From Actinomadura kijaniata NBRC 14229 (GTDB lineage: Bacteria; Actinomycetota; Actinomycetes; Streptosporangiales; Streptosporangiaceae): a stretch of 47,925 nucleotides of DNA. The notes under the pieces are model-generated. The model had not been told where the DNA came from, made no database searches, and worked only from the letters and a program-made list of their open reading frames with translations. The translations under genes were made by a program, and so were the position numbers. The stretch covers positions 1-47,925 of the forward strand of contig NZ_BCQR01000091.1 of assembly GCF_001552175.1 (NCBI RefSeq), in the 5' to 3' direction. This document shows, piece after piece, positions 15,167-26,018 of the stretch. Every line of letters starts with the position of its first letter. Position 1 is the first letter of the stretch.

Positions 15167-16709
15167 GCGTGCGCTGATCAGCGTTTACGACAAGACGGGG
15201 CTGGAGGACCTGGCCCGGGGCCTGCACGAGGCCGGCGTGGAGATCGTCTCCACCGGCTCCACGGCGGGCCGGATCGCCTCCGCCGGGGTTCCGGTGATGA
15301 AGGTCGAGAAGCTCACCGGGTTCCCCGAGTGCCTGGACGGCCGGGTCAAGACGCTGCACCCCAAGGTGCACGCGGGCCTGCTGGCCGACCGCCGCAAGGA
15401 GGACCACGTCCAGCAGCTCCAGGACCTGGACGTCGAGCCGTTCGACCTGGTCGTGGTGAACCTGTACCCGTTCACCCAGACCGTCGACTCGGGCGCCCGG
15501 CCCGACGAGTGCGTCGAGCAGATCGACATCGGCGGGCCGACCATGGTCCGCGCCGCCGCCAAGAACCACGCCAGCGTCGCCGTCGTGGTGTCCCCGGGCG
15601 CCTACGGGACGGTGCTGGACGCCGTCCGCGCGGGCGGCTTCACCCTGGAGGAGCGGCGCCGGCTGGCCGCCGCCGCGTTCTCCCACACCGCCTCCTACGA
15701 CGTGGCGGTGGCGTCCTGGTTCGCCTCCACCTACGCGCCCGACGAGACCGCCGCCGAGGCCCGGTGGCCCGACTTCCTGGGCGCGACCTGGGAGCGGTCG
15801 AACGTGCTGCGCTACGGCGAGAACCCGCACCAGCGCGCCGCCCTCTACACCGACGGCTCGGGCGGCGGCCTGGCCGGGGCCGAGCAGCTGCACGGCAAGG
15901 AGATGTCGTACAACAACTACGTCGACGCCGACGCGGCGCGGCGCGCCGCCCACGACTTCGCCGAGCCCGCCGTCGCGATCATCAAGCACGCCAACCCGTG
16001 CGGCATCGCCGTCGGCGCGGACGTCGCCGAGGCGCACCGCAAGGCCCACGCCTGCGACCCGGTGTCGGCGTTCGGCGGCGTGATCGCCGTGAACCGTCCC
16101 GTCACCGCCGCGATGGCCGCGCAGGTCGCCGAGGTGTTCACCGAGGTGCTGGTCGCGCCCGGCTTCGAGGACGAGGCGCTGGAGATCCTCACCCGGAAGA
16201 AGAACATCCGCCTGCTGGTGTGCCCCGAGGGCCCCGCGAGCGACACCGAGTACCGGCGTATCGACGGCGGCCTGCTGCTCCAGACCGTCGACCGCGTGGA
16301 CGCCCCCGGCGACGACCCCTCCGCCTGGGAGCTGAAGGCCGGGCCGGCCGCCGACGAGGCGACCCTCGCGGACCTGGCGTTCGCGTGGCGGGCGTGCCGT
16401 TCGGTCAAGTCGAACGCGATCCTGCTCGCCCACGACGGCGGCACCACCGGCGTCGGCATGGGCCAGGTCAACCGGGTCGACTCGGCGCGCCTGGCCGTGG
16501 CCCGGGCCGGGGCCGAGCGCGCCGCGGCCTCGGTGGGCGCGTCGGACGCGTTCTTCCCGTTCCCCGACGGCCTGGAGGTGCTGACCGAGGCCGGGGTCCG
16601 CGCGATCGTGGAGCCGGGCGGCTCGGTCAACGACGACAAGGTCATCGAGGCCGCCGAGAAGGCCGGGGTCACCCTGTACTTCACGGGCGTGCGGCACTTC
16701 TTCCACTGA
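15147..16709 (+). CDS. purH: Bifunctional AICAR formyltransferase/IMP cyclohydrolase
   Basis: PurH does the last two steps to IMP. From GTG 15147 (SRVAIKRALISVYDKTGL) it has 520 residues, the usual length. The N-terminal MGS-like cyclohydrolase domain shows STGSTAGRIASAG and GRVKTLHPKVHAGLL (residues about 65-79). The transformylase domain shows RYGENPHQRAALY, KHANPCG near residue 280 (catalytic His), and DAFFPFPDG near the C-terminus. An ATG at 15129 is possible, but AGGGGAG at 15130-15137 fits GTG 15147 better. It overlaps purN and is followed by a GC-rich terminator. Confidence 0.96.
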   Translation: MSRVAIKRALISVYDKTGLEDLARGLHEAGVEIVSTGSTAGRIASAGVPVMKVEKLTGFPECLDGRVKTLHPKVHAGLLADRRKEDHVQQLQDLDVEPFDLVVVNLYPFTQTVDSGARPDECVEQIDIGGPTMVRAAAKNHASVAVVVSPGAYGTVLDAVRAGGFTLEERRRLAAAAFSHTASYDVAVASWFASTYAPDETAAEARWPDFLGATWERSNVLRYGENPHQRAALYTDGSGGGLAGAEQLHGKEMSYNNYVDADAARRAAHDFAEPAVAIIKHANPCGIAVGADVAEAHRKAHACDPVSAFGGVIAVNRPVTAAMAAQVAEVFTEVLVAPGFEDEALEILTRKKNIRLLVCPEGPASDTEYRRIDGGLLLQTVDRVDAPGDDPSAWELKAGPAADEATLADLAFAWRACRSVKSNAILLAHDGGTTGVGMGQVNRVDSARLAVARAGAERAAASVGASDAFFPFPDGLEVLTEAGVRAIVEPGGSVNDDKVIEAAEKAGVTLYFTGVRHFFH

Positions 16710-16728
16710 TCCGCCGCCGACGGACGAC

Positions 16729-16765
16729 GCCGGGCCCGGTCCCTCCCGGAGGGGCCGGGCCCGGC
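16729..16765. terminator. purH terminator hairpin
   Basis: GCCGGGCCCGG-T-CCC (16729-16743) pairs with GGG-G-CCGGGCCCGGC (16751-16765) around a 7-nt loop, with one T-G pair. It lies 20 nt after the purH stop. There is no T tract. Confidence 0.75.
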
Positions 16766-16931
16766 ATGGTCCGAACGGGTGGTTTTGACGATCTTGGGAA
16801 GTTTTACGTTTTCGCGTTGGTAACCTCGGCCAGGTCATGCGTCATTGGTCCGCCCTTGACCAAACGCGACCCCCGACACACCGCTCGCCCTCCGCCGCGA
16901 GCCCCCATCCGCGAACGCTCACGGAGAGCCC

Positions 16932-17111
16932 ATGGACGTCCTGGTGACGCTGCTGCTGACCATCACCACCCAGACCACCGCCCTGCTGATGGAGGGGCGC
17001 CAGCTCATCGGCCTGGCCGCCGCGATCATCCTCGCGATGATGGCCGGTCAGCTGGGCTGGAAGGGCACCGACCGCGTCATCGCCTGGCGGCAGCGTCCCG
17101 ACCAGGACTGA
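16932..17111 (+). CDS. Small membrane protein, 59 residues
   Basis: ATG 16932 is preceded by GGAGAG with 3-nt spacing. The product starts MDVLVTLLLTITTQTTALLM, then a second hydrophobic helix LIGLAAAIILAMMAGQLGW, then a short basic end (KGTDRVIAWRQRPDQD). Two helices and charge distribution suggest an inner-membrane miniprotein. The codon third positions are strongly G/C, as in neighbours. Its last 35 nt overlap the 3' end of the convergent acetyltransferase gene. I do not recognise a family. The upstream 16766-16931 region has a TTGACG at about 16786 and T-rich stretches that could be its promoter. Confidence 0.6.
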   Translation: MDVLVTLLLTITTQTTALLMEGRQLIGLAAAIILAMMAGQLGWKGTDRVIAWRQRPDQD

Positions 17112-17712
17112 CCGGACCCGCCGCGAGCCTCGCCCGCAGGGCCGCGCGCGCCCCGGGCCACTCGGTGTCGATCATCGAGTAGACGGCGGTGTCCCGCAGG
17201 GAGCCGTCGGGCCGGATGCGGTGCCTGCGGTGGATCCCCTCGAACCGCGCCCCCAGGCGCTCGATCGCCCGGCGCGAGCGCTCGTTCCGCGCGTGGGTGT
17301 GCCAGGTCACCCGGATCGCGCCCAGCTCGTCGAACGCCCGTTCCAGCAACAGCAGCTTGGCCTCGGTGTTGACGCCCGTGCGGTGCCAGCGTGAGCCCAG
17401 CCAGGTGTGGCCGATCGCGACCCCCCGGTGCTCGGGGGTCACGTCGTAGTACGACGTCACGCCCGCCACCTCGCCGGTCACCGCGTCCACCTGCGCCCAC
17501 GGCACCTGCCGACGCGCCCGGTGGGCGGTCAGCGCCTTCTCCACCAGCGCGCGCGACCCGGCGACGTCGGACGGCCGCACCTCGTTCAGCCACGTCCACA
17601 CGCCGGGGTCCCGGCCCGCCTCGAACAGCCCCTCCGCGTGATCCGGGGTGAGGGGCTCCAGCCGCACATGACGGCCGAAGAGCACCGGACGCTCATACCA
17701 GGCATCGCTCAT
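17077..17712 (-). CDS. GNAT acetyltransferase, RimJ/RimL type
   Basis: The 211-residue protein begins MSDAWYERPVLFGRHVRLEP, the usual entry to RimJ/RimL-like GNATs that acetylate N-termini or amines. Motif A appears as IGHTWLGSRWHRTGVNTEAK (about 100-119), where the canonical RGxG loop has changed to WHRTGVN, a form common in this subgroup. Motif B is WHTHARNERSRRAIERLGAR. A long Ala/Arg tail (residues 190-211) extends beyond the fold and overlaps the 59-residue gene on the other strand. The substrate is unknown. Confidence 0.85.
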   Translation of the reverse strand: MSDAWYERPVLFGRHVRLEPLTPDHAEGLFEAGRDPGVWTWLNEVRPSDVAGSRALVEKALTAHRARRQVPWAQVDAVTGEVAGVTSYYDVTPEHRGVAIGHTWLGSRWHRTGVNTEAKLLLLERAFDELGAIRVTWHTHARNERSRRAIERLGARFEGIHRRHRIRPDGSLRDTAVYSMIDTEWPGARAALRARLAAGPVSPGRDAAARR

Positions 17713-18080
17713 GCGATGGAACGTTAGACCAGCTCAGAGTCACCCCATCAGGGCCACTTCCCCCCGTTTCCCGGAAACCACCGCGCAAAACCAGGCCACG
17801 CACGCGAGCGCGTCCGTAGGCTGAGGCGGGGGGCCGAAGCCGAAGGCGAGGTCCCCCGCGGAAGATCGCGAAGCGATGCAGCGCTCGCCCGCGGAGCGGT
17901 CAGCCCCGGAGCCCCAGGGCGGAGGGGCTGGGCCGTGGAGCACAATAAACTCGCAACGCGACTGGCGCGATCAAGGTGGGGCACCACCGGGGAGCGAAGG
18001 ACAGTCCGGACACCGCGCGCCTGGGTGACCGGCGACGTCGGCCGGGGCCTGCCCCGGAGGGATCAGCGCGGAGGTAGTTC
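17713..18080. other. Acetyltransferase-folD divergent region containing repeat copy 3
   Basis: The 368-bp gap contains repeat copy 3 (17791-17940) and, after it, AT-richer sequence (CACAATAAACTCG at about 17940-17953) that may carry the folD promoter. GCGGAGG at 18068-18074 is the folD ribosome site. I see no coding frame with normal features. Confidence 0.4.
17791..17940 (+). repeat. Structured intergenic element, copy 3
   Basis: This copy shares GCCACGCACGCGAGCGCG and the core layout with copy 4. Outer stem: GCGAGCGC (17804-17811) with GCGCTCGC (17881-17888). Main stem: GCGGGGGGCC (17826-17835) with GGTCCCCCGC (17850-17859), one G-U pair; its loop carries GCC-GAA-GGC. Then ATCGC-GAA-GCGAT (17865-17877) and a terminal hairpin CAGCCCC/GGGGCTG (17901-17931). 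It lacks the CTAG/TTTCAAAG ends of copies 1 and 2. It lies just upstream of folD. Confidence 0.75.
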
Positions 18081-18935
18081 ATGACGGCACGCATTCTCGA
18101 CGGCAAGGCGACGGCGGCGGAGATCCGGGCCCAGATCGCCGAACGGGTCCAGGCGCTGCGCACCCGGGGCGTCCGGGTCGGGCTCGGGACCGTCCTGGTC
18201 GGCGACGACCCCGGCAGCCACGCCTACGTGAACATGAAGCACCGCGACTGCGCCGAGGTCGGCATCGAGAGCATCCGCCGCGACCTGCCCGAGAACGCCA
18301 CCCAGGAGGACGTCGAGCGCGCCGTCGCCGAGCTGAACGCCGACCCGGCCTGCACCGGCTACATCGTCCAGCTGCCGCTGCCCAAGGGCCTGGACGAGAT
18401 GCGCGTGCTGGAGCGCATCGACCCGGCCAAGGACGCCGACGGCCTCCACCCGGTCAGCCTGGGGCGGCTCGTCCTCATGGAGGAGGCCCCGCTGCCCTGC
18501 ACCCCCAAGGGGATCGTGGCGCTGCTGCGGCGGTTCGACGTCCCGCTGAAGGGCGCCGAGGTCACCGTGATCGGGCGCGGCGTCACCGTCGGGCGGCCGC
18601 TCGGCCTGCTGCTGACGCGGCGCAGCGAGAACGCCACCGTCACCCTCTGCCACACCGGCACCCGGGACCTGGCCGCGCACGTCCGCGCCGCCGACATCGT
18701 CGTCGCCGCCGCCGGGGTGCCCGGCCTGATCACCGCGGACATGGTCAAGCCCGGCGCGGCCGTGCTCGACGTGGGCGTGTCCCGCGTGGACGGCAGGCTC
18801 GCCGGGGACGTCGCCGACGACGTCCGCGAGGTCGCCGGGTGGGTCGCGCCCAACCCCGGCGGCGTCGGGCCCATGACCCGCGCCATGCTGCTGGCCAACG
18901 TCGTCGAGGCCGCCGAGCGCGCCGCCGGGATCTGA
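18081..18935 (+). CDS. folD: Methylenetetrahydrofolate dehydrogenase/cyclohydrolase
   Basis: FolD interconverts 5,10-methylene-, methenyl- and 10-formyl-THF using NADP. The 284-residue protein has the expected length. Tyr49 and Lys53 in YVNMKHRDC are the cyclohydrolase catalytic pair. VQLPLPKGLDE is the folate-site signature. The Rossmann part has VIGRGVTVGRPLGLLL near 172-187, and PGGVGPMTRAMLL is at the C-terminus. ATG 18081 follows GGAGG with about 7-nt spacing. It is flanked on both sides by structured repeat copies. Its product feeds PurN and PurH encoded about 2-4 kb upstream. Confidence 0.96.
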   Translation: MTARILDGKATAAEIRAQIAERVQALRTRGVRVGLGTVLVGDDPGSHAYVNMKHRDCAEVGIESIRRDLPENATQEDVERAVAELNADPACTGYIVQLPLPKGLDEMRVLERIDPAKDADGLHPVSLGRLVLMEEAPLPCTPKGIVALLRRFDVPLKGAEVTVIGRGVTVGRPLGLLLTRRSENATVTLCHTGTRDLAAHVRAADIVVAAAGVPGLITADMVKPGAAVLDVGVSRVDGRLAGDVADDVREVAGWVAPNPGGVGPMTRAMLLANVVEAAERAAGI

Positions 18936-18947
18936 GCCACGGCCGAG

Positions 18948-18979
18948 CCCGGGCGGGGACGGTGAACGCCCCGCCCGGG
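18948..18979. terminator. folD terminator hairpin
   Basis: CCCGGGCGGGG (18948-18958) and CCCCGCCCGGG (18969-18979) are perfectly complementary with a 10-nt loop, starting 13 nt after the folD stop. Confidence 0.7.
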
Positions 18980-19050
18980 TGCTTCCCGGAGGCCCGTGCG
19001 CTGCCCTGACCGAGCCTCCGGGTCACATCCTTCGCCGGCCTGGTGGCCCC

Positions 19051-19200
19051 GGCCACGCACGCGAGCGCGACCGAAGGTCTGCCACGGGGGGCCGAAGCCG
19101 GAGGCGAGGTCCCCTGTGGCAGATCGCGAAGCGATGCAGCGCTCGCCCGCTTTCCGGCCGGTTCCCGAGCCCCCCGGGCGAGGGGTTCGGGCCGGAAGGC
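19051..19200 (+). repeat. Structured intergenic element, copy 4
   Basis: This copy is closest to copy 3. Outer stem: GCGAGCGC (19061-19068) with GCGCTCGC (19139-19146). Main stem: 17 bp, GTCTGCCACGGGGGGCC (19077-19093) with GGTCCCCTGTGGCAGAT (19108-19124), including three G-U pairs; the loop keeps GCC-GGA-GGC. ATCGC-GAA-GCGAT overlaps the end of that stem, at 19123-19135. A last hairpin TTTCCGGCC/GGCCGGAA with an inner GCCCC/GGGGT pair occupies about 19152-19198. It lies between folD and the end of the convergent FHA gene. Confidence 0.75.
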
Positions 19201-19213
19201 CATAAGTACGACC

Positions 19214-19933
19214 TCAGCTCGCCCGGCGGCCCGCCGCGGTCGTCGGACGCGTGACGTGCCCCGGGTGGCCTCCCGCGGCGGGGTGTCCCGGGCGACGGAT
19301 CTCACCCGGGGGGCGGCCGTCCACCGGACGGCTGTTCTGCTGCGGGACGTGGACCGGCGGCAGCGGCCGGACCAGCCCCATCGCGATGACCTCGTTGGCC
19401 AGGCGGGTGCGCCGGTTGGCGCCTTCGGGGATGCGGAACTTCTGGTACAGACGCAGCAGGTGCTGCTTGACGGCCGCCTCGGTCACCACGAGATCAGCGG
19501 CGATCTCCCGGGCCGTGGCGGGCGCGACGAACGCCTCGTCGGACAGGGCGGGTCGGCAGAGCGAGGTCAGCACGTCGACCTCGCGGCGGGTCAGTTCGGG
19601 AGCCACGGCACGCCGCAGCTCGACGTCGGGATCGACCTCCTCGCGGGGGATTCCCCCCATCCGGACGCGCGCCGTGCCGAAGCTGACGACGTCACCGTCC
19701 TCCAGGACGCGTCGGGCGATCGGCCGGCCGTTGACACGGGTCCCGTTCCGGGACAGTCCCATGTCGACGACGTACACGTACGGGCCGCGCCGAACGATTT
19801 CTGCGTGCAAACGGGACACACTCGGGTCGTCGAGACGGATGTCGACTCCTCGGCCTCGGCCGACCGTTGTGACGTCGGGGCGCAGCGGCATGACCAGCCC
19901 GCTGTCCTCGATGCGCATGAACGGCCCCTCCAC
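19214..19933 (-). CDS. FHA-domain protein with LuxR-like HTH
   Basis: This 239-residue protein starts at GTG 19933 with GGGAGGA five bases upstream. The FHA fold covers residues about 15-95: VGRGRG (24-29), SVSRLHAEI (38-46) and SRNGTRVNG (61-69) hold the conserved Gly, Arg, Ser, His and Asn that bind phosphothreonine. Residues 112-188 form a helix-turn-helix of the NarL/LuxR kind (LTRREVDVL; ATAREIAADLVVTEAAVKQHLLRL). The tail is Pro/Gly-rich. I infer a DNA-binding protein that docks on a phosphorylated partner such as a Ser/Thr kinase substrate. No kinase gene is nearby. The region 19934-20153 between it and DUF3017 shows no coding frame. Confidence 0.82.
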   Translation of the reverse strand: MEGPFMRIEDSGLVMPLRPDVTTVGRGRGVDIRLDDPSVSRLHAEIVRRGPYVYVVDMGLSRNGTRVNGRPIARRVLEDGDVVSFGTARVRMGGIPREEVDPDVELRRAVAPELTRREVDVLTSLCRPALSDEAFVAPATAREIAADLVVTEAAVKQHLLRLYQKFRIPEGANRRTRLANEVIAMGLVRPLPPVHVPQQNSRPVDGRPPGEIRRPGHPAAGGHPGHVTRPTTAAGRRAS

Positions 19934-20153
19934 GGCAGTCCTCCCAGCTAGTTAGCGACCCCTGTCTGCCGGGTTACCCGGGCGGGCCGTCGCCACACCC
20001 GCCTACCGGTGAGTAACACCGAGGCCACCGGGGCGCCCGCCGCCTCGTGCGCCCGGCTCGCCCGCCTCGTCCGGGTCTCGCCGTCCCCGGCTTCCACTAA
20101 CGTGGAGGGTGGAGGATTGCGAGCGGAACGAGGCGACCACCCGGCGAGGAGCC

Positions 20154-20474
20154 ATGAGCGCACAACTGCACCGGCGACGGCGGCAGGCCCCCCGAGGCCG
20201 CCACGCCACGCCCCACTGGCTGGGGCGGCTGCCGTACCTGATCGTGCTGTGCGGCGTGGCCGGCGGGCTGGCGCTGTGCGCGTTCGACTACTTCCGCAAG
20301 GGTTCGAGCCTCATCGCCGCCGCGGTCCTGTTCGGGGCGCTGGCGCGACTGGTGCTGCCGCCGAGCCAGGTCGGGATGCTGGAGACCCGCAAGAAGTGGC
20401 TCGACGTCGCGACCATGGCGTTCTTCGCCGTCGCGATCGCCGTGGTGGCCTGGATCGTCCCCGGCGACAAGTAA
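20154..20474 (+). CDS. DUF3017 membrane protein
   Basis: The start MSAQLHRRRRQ at 20154, preceded by GAGGAG, gives 106 residues. A basic N-terminus is followed by three hydrophobic segments: YLIVLCGVAGGLALCAFDYF, LIAAAVLFGALARLVL and MAFFAVAIAVVAWIVPG. PPSQVGMLETRKKWLDV lies between the second and third. This matches the actinobacterial DUF3017 family, which usually sits between folD and the TCA dehydrogenases as here. Function unknown. Confidence 0.8.
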   Translation: MSAQLHRRRRQAPRGRHATPHWLGRLPYLIVLCGVAGGLALCAFDYFRKGSSLIAAAVLFGALARLVLPPSQVGMLETRKKWLDVATMAFFAVAIAVVAWIVPGDK

Positions 20475-20543
20475 CGCGGGACCCGCGCCGCCGGGCCGCC
20501 CGGCGGGCGCTCCCCGCGGCGGTGGGACGTGGCCTGGGCACCA

Positions 20544-20565
20544 GATATCTTGATATCGAGCAATA
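20544..20565. promoter_or_regulatory. Putative operator upstream of icd
   Basis: GATATCTTGATATCGAG followed by CAATA lies 30 nt before the icd start. It contains the near-palindrome TCTTGATATCGAG and two GATATC units. The same motif, with mainly C/T changes, precedes mdh at 22992-23013. I infer a shared transcription-factor site; the factor is unknown. Confidence 0.55.
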
Positions 20566-20594
20566 ACGCCGCAGTGATGTGAGGGAGTGTCCGG

Positions 20595-22817
<2,223 letters not shown>

Positions 22818-22872
22818 CGAAGGCAGCGACACGGTACGAACGAGACAGTCCGGTGTAGGGACGGTCTCGTCG

Positions 22873-22905
22873 GAGGGCCGCCGCGGGATTCCCGCGGCGG
22901 CCCTC
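22873..22905. terminator. icd terminator hairpin
   Basis: GAGGGCCGCCGCGGG (22873-22887), loop ATT, CCCGCGGCGGCCCTC (22891-22905): a perfect 15-bp stem with a 3-nt loop, 55 nt after the icd stop. mdh therefore probably has its own promoter. Confidence 0.8.
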
Positions 22906-22991
22906 GCCGTTGCCGCGCGACATCGGCTGTGAGATATCAACCAGGGGCCTTACGGGTGGTGCGGCTGCCGGGCGCGATAGCCTGACCGATG

Positions 22992-23013
22992 GATATCTCG
23001 ACACCGAGAGATA
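22992..23013. promoter_or_regulatory. Putative operator upstream of mdh
   Basis: GATATCTCGACACCGAG followed by AGATA is an inverted repeat (TCTCG-ACAC-CGAGA) 60 nt before mdh. Aligned to the icd site, 17 of 23 positions match and most differences are C/T changes. A TAGCCT hexamer just before it (about 22979) could be part of the promoter, which would put the site over or just after the start of transcription. Confidence 0.55.
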
Positions 23014-23073
23014 TTCGCAGACGCCAGGATGGCCGCCTGAGCCCGTCAGGCTCACCAGCAGGAGAAGAAGGCA

Positions 23074-24063
<990 letters not shown>

Positions 24064-24084
24064 GGGTGAGCGCCTGAGCGTTCG

Positions 24085-24119
24085 CCGGGCCCCGGACCGT
24101 CCCACGGTCCGGGGCCCGG
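24085..24119. terminator. mdh terminator hairpin with T tract
   Basis: CCGGGCCCCGGACCGT (24085-24100) and ACGGTCCGGGGCCCGG (24104-24119) form a perfect 16-bp stem with a CCC loop, followed by TGCTTTTC. This is one of the few terminators in the window with a T run. Confidence 0.88.
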
Positions 24120-24214
24120 TGCTTTTCGGGCCCGATGCGGAAAATCGGGCGGTTCTGTCGCCGCTGGTCGGTAGGGTGCTGATCGCGATATTCGCTGATC
24201 AGGAGGGCGTACGG

Positions 24215-25984
24215 GTGGCCGAGCGGGCGTTTCAGGTCGATCTGCGTGGGGTGGTGGATCTGCTCAGTCGCCACCTGTATGCGAGCCCCCGGGTCTACCT
24301 GCGGGAACTGCTACAGAACGCGGTGGACGCGATCACCGCGCGGGGCGGCGCCGGTGGGCGCGTGCGGATCGAGACCGGCGGCGGGGTGCTGCGGGTCCAC
24401 GACGACGGCGTCGGGCTGACCGAGGACGAGGTGCACCGGCTGCTCGCCACGATCGGGCGGTCGTCCAAGCGGGACGAGCTGGGCTTCGCGCGGCACGACT
24501 TCCTGGGGCAGTTCGGGATCGGGCTGCTGTCGGCGTTCCTGGTCGCGGACGAGATCGAGGTGGTGACGCGGTCCGCCCGGGGCGGCGAGCCGGTGCGGTG
24601 GACGGGCCTGGCCGAGGGCGGCTACCGGGTGGAGAAGGGCGAGCGGGACGAGGCCGGGACGACCGTCACGCTGCGTCCCCGGCCCGGCTCGGAGGACCTG
24701 CTGAGCCCGCCGGTGGTGGCGGAGCTGGCGCGGACCTACGGGTCGCTGCTCCCCGTCGAGCTGACGGTCGACGGCGCCGCGGTGACGGGGGACGGGCCGC
24801 CGTGGCGGCGTTCCCACCCGGACCCGGCCCGGCGGCGGCGGGCGCTGGACGCCTACTGCAAGGAGCTGTACGGGTTCGAGCCGTACGACGTGATCGACCT
24901 CGACGTGCCCGAGGCGGGGCTGACCGGTGTCGCGTTCGTGCTGCCCCAGGCGGTGTCGCCGAGCGCCCGCGCCTCGCACCGCGTCTATCTCAAGCGGATG
25001 CTGCTGGCCGAGAACGTGGAGGGCCTGCTCCCGGACTGGGCGTTCTTCGTGCGGTGCGTCGTGGACGCGGGGGAGCTGCGGCCCACCGCCAGCCGCGAGG
25101 CGCTGTACGAGGACGAGCTGCTGGACTCCACGCGCGCCGCGCTCGGGGACCGGCTCCGGCAGTGGCTGGTGCGGCTCTCGGAGACCGACCCGGCCCGGCT
25201 GCGCGGCTTCCTGCGGCTGCACCAGCTCGGCGTGAAGGCCATGGCGCTCACCGACGACGACATGCTGCGCGTCGTCGACCGCTGGCTGGAGTTCGAGACG
25301 TCGGCGGGGCCGATGACGCTGAGCGAGTTCCGGCGGCGGCACCCGGAGGCGCGGTACACGACGAGCGTGGACGAGTTCCGGCGGCTGGCGGCGGTGGCGG
25401 GCGCGCAGGGCGTCGGGCTGGTGAACGGCGGCTACGTCCACGACACCGAGATCATCGAGCGGCTGCCCGACATCGACCCGGAGATCCGGCTGACCCGGCT
25501 GGACGCCGCCGAGCTGACCACGCACTTCGGGGTGCTGGACCCGGGCACGGAGCTGGCGCTGCGGCCGTTCCTGGCCGCCGCCCAGCGCGCGGTGGACCGG
25601 CTGGGCTGCGAGGTCGTCGTCCGCGACTTCGACCCCGCCTCGCTCCCGGCGCTGTACCTGACCAGCCGCGCCGCCCAGTACCAGGAGGAGCTGTCGCAGG
25701 CCCGCGACGCCGCCGACGAGCTGTGGGCCGACGTGCTCGGCGCGCTCGACAACGCGACCAGGCAGGACCGCCCCCAGCTGGTGATCAACCACCGCAACCC
25801 GCTGGCCCGCCGCATCACGTCCCTCACCGAGGACGGCCTGATCGACCTGGCGGTCCAGGGGCTCTACGGGCAGGCGCTGCTGCTCGGCCACCACCCGCTG
25901 CGCCCGGTGGACACCGCGGTGCTCAACCGTTCCTTCCTCGGCCTGCTGGAGTGGGCCGTGCACGACCCGGAGGCCACCCAGTGA
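24215..25984 (+). CDS. HSP90-family ATPase (HtpG-like)
   Basis: GTG 24215 follows AGGAGGG by seven bases and gives 589 residues, somewhat shorter than classical HtpG. The GHKL ATPase domain is intact: ELLQNAVDAI (31-40, Glu31 and Asn35), HDDGVG (62-67), GRSSKRDEL and FLGQFGIGLLSAFLV (96-110). The middle domain keeps RVYLKRMLLAENVEGLLPDW and TASREALYED with Arg294, equivalent to the ATPase-stimulating arginine in other HSP90s. The C-terminal dimerisation region is divergent and ends VHDPEATQ. I infer a specialised chaperone. It is followed 34 nt later by a large TPR protein in the same direction, so the two probably act together. Confidence 0.88.
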   Translation: MAERAFQVDLRGVVDLLSRHLYASPRVYLRELLQNAVDAITARGGAGGRVRIETGGGVLRVHDDGVGLTEDEVHRLLATIGRSSKRDELGFARHDFLGQFGIGLLSAFLVADEIEVVTRSARGGEPVRWTGLAEGGYRVEKGERDEAGTTVTLRPRPGSEDLLSPPVVAELARTYGSLLPVELTVDGAAVTGDGPPWRRSHPDPARRRRALDAYCKELYGFEPYDVIDLDVPEAGLTGVAFVLPQAVSPSARASHRVYLKRMLLAENVEGLLPDWAFFVRCVVDAGELRPTASREALYEDELLDSTRAALGDRLRQWLVRLSETDPARLRGFLRLHQLGVKAMALTDDDMLRVVDRWLEFETSAGPMTLSEFRRRHPEARYTTSVDEFRRLAAVAGAQGVGLVNGGYVHDTEIIERLPDIDPEIRLTRLDAAELTTHFGVLDPGTELALRPFLAAAQRAVDRLGCEVVVRDFDPASLPALYLTSRAAQYQEELSQARDAADELWADVLGALDNATRQDRPQLVINHRNPLARRITSLTEDGLIDLAVQGLYGQALLLGHHPLRPVDTAVLNRSFLGLLEWAVHDPEATQ

Positions 25985-26018
25985 GCGAGCACGTGAGCCG
26001 CCGAGCGGAGGCGAGGCA

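Noticed and set aside
25985..26018. GAGCGAGCACGTGAGCC...GGAGGCGAGG between the HSP90 and TPR genes, resembling the repeat core
   Set aside because: Only short pieces match, no stem pairs, and it contains the ribosome site of the next gene.
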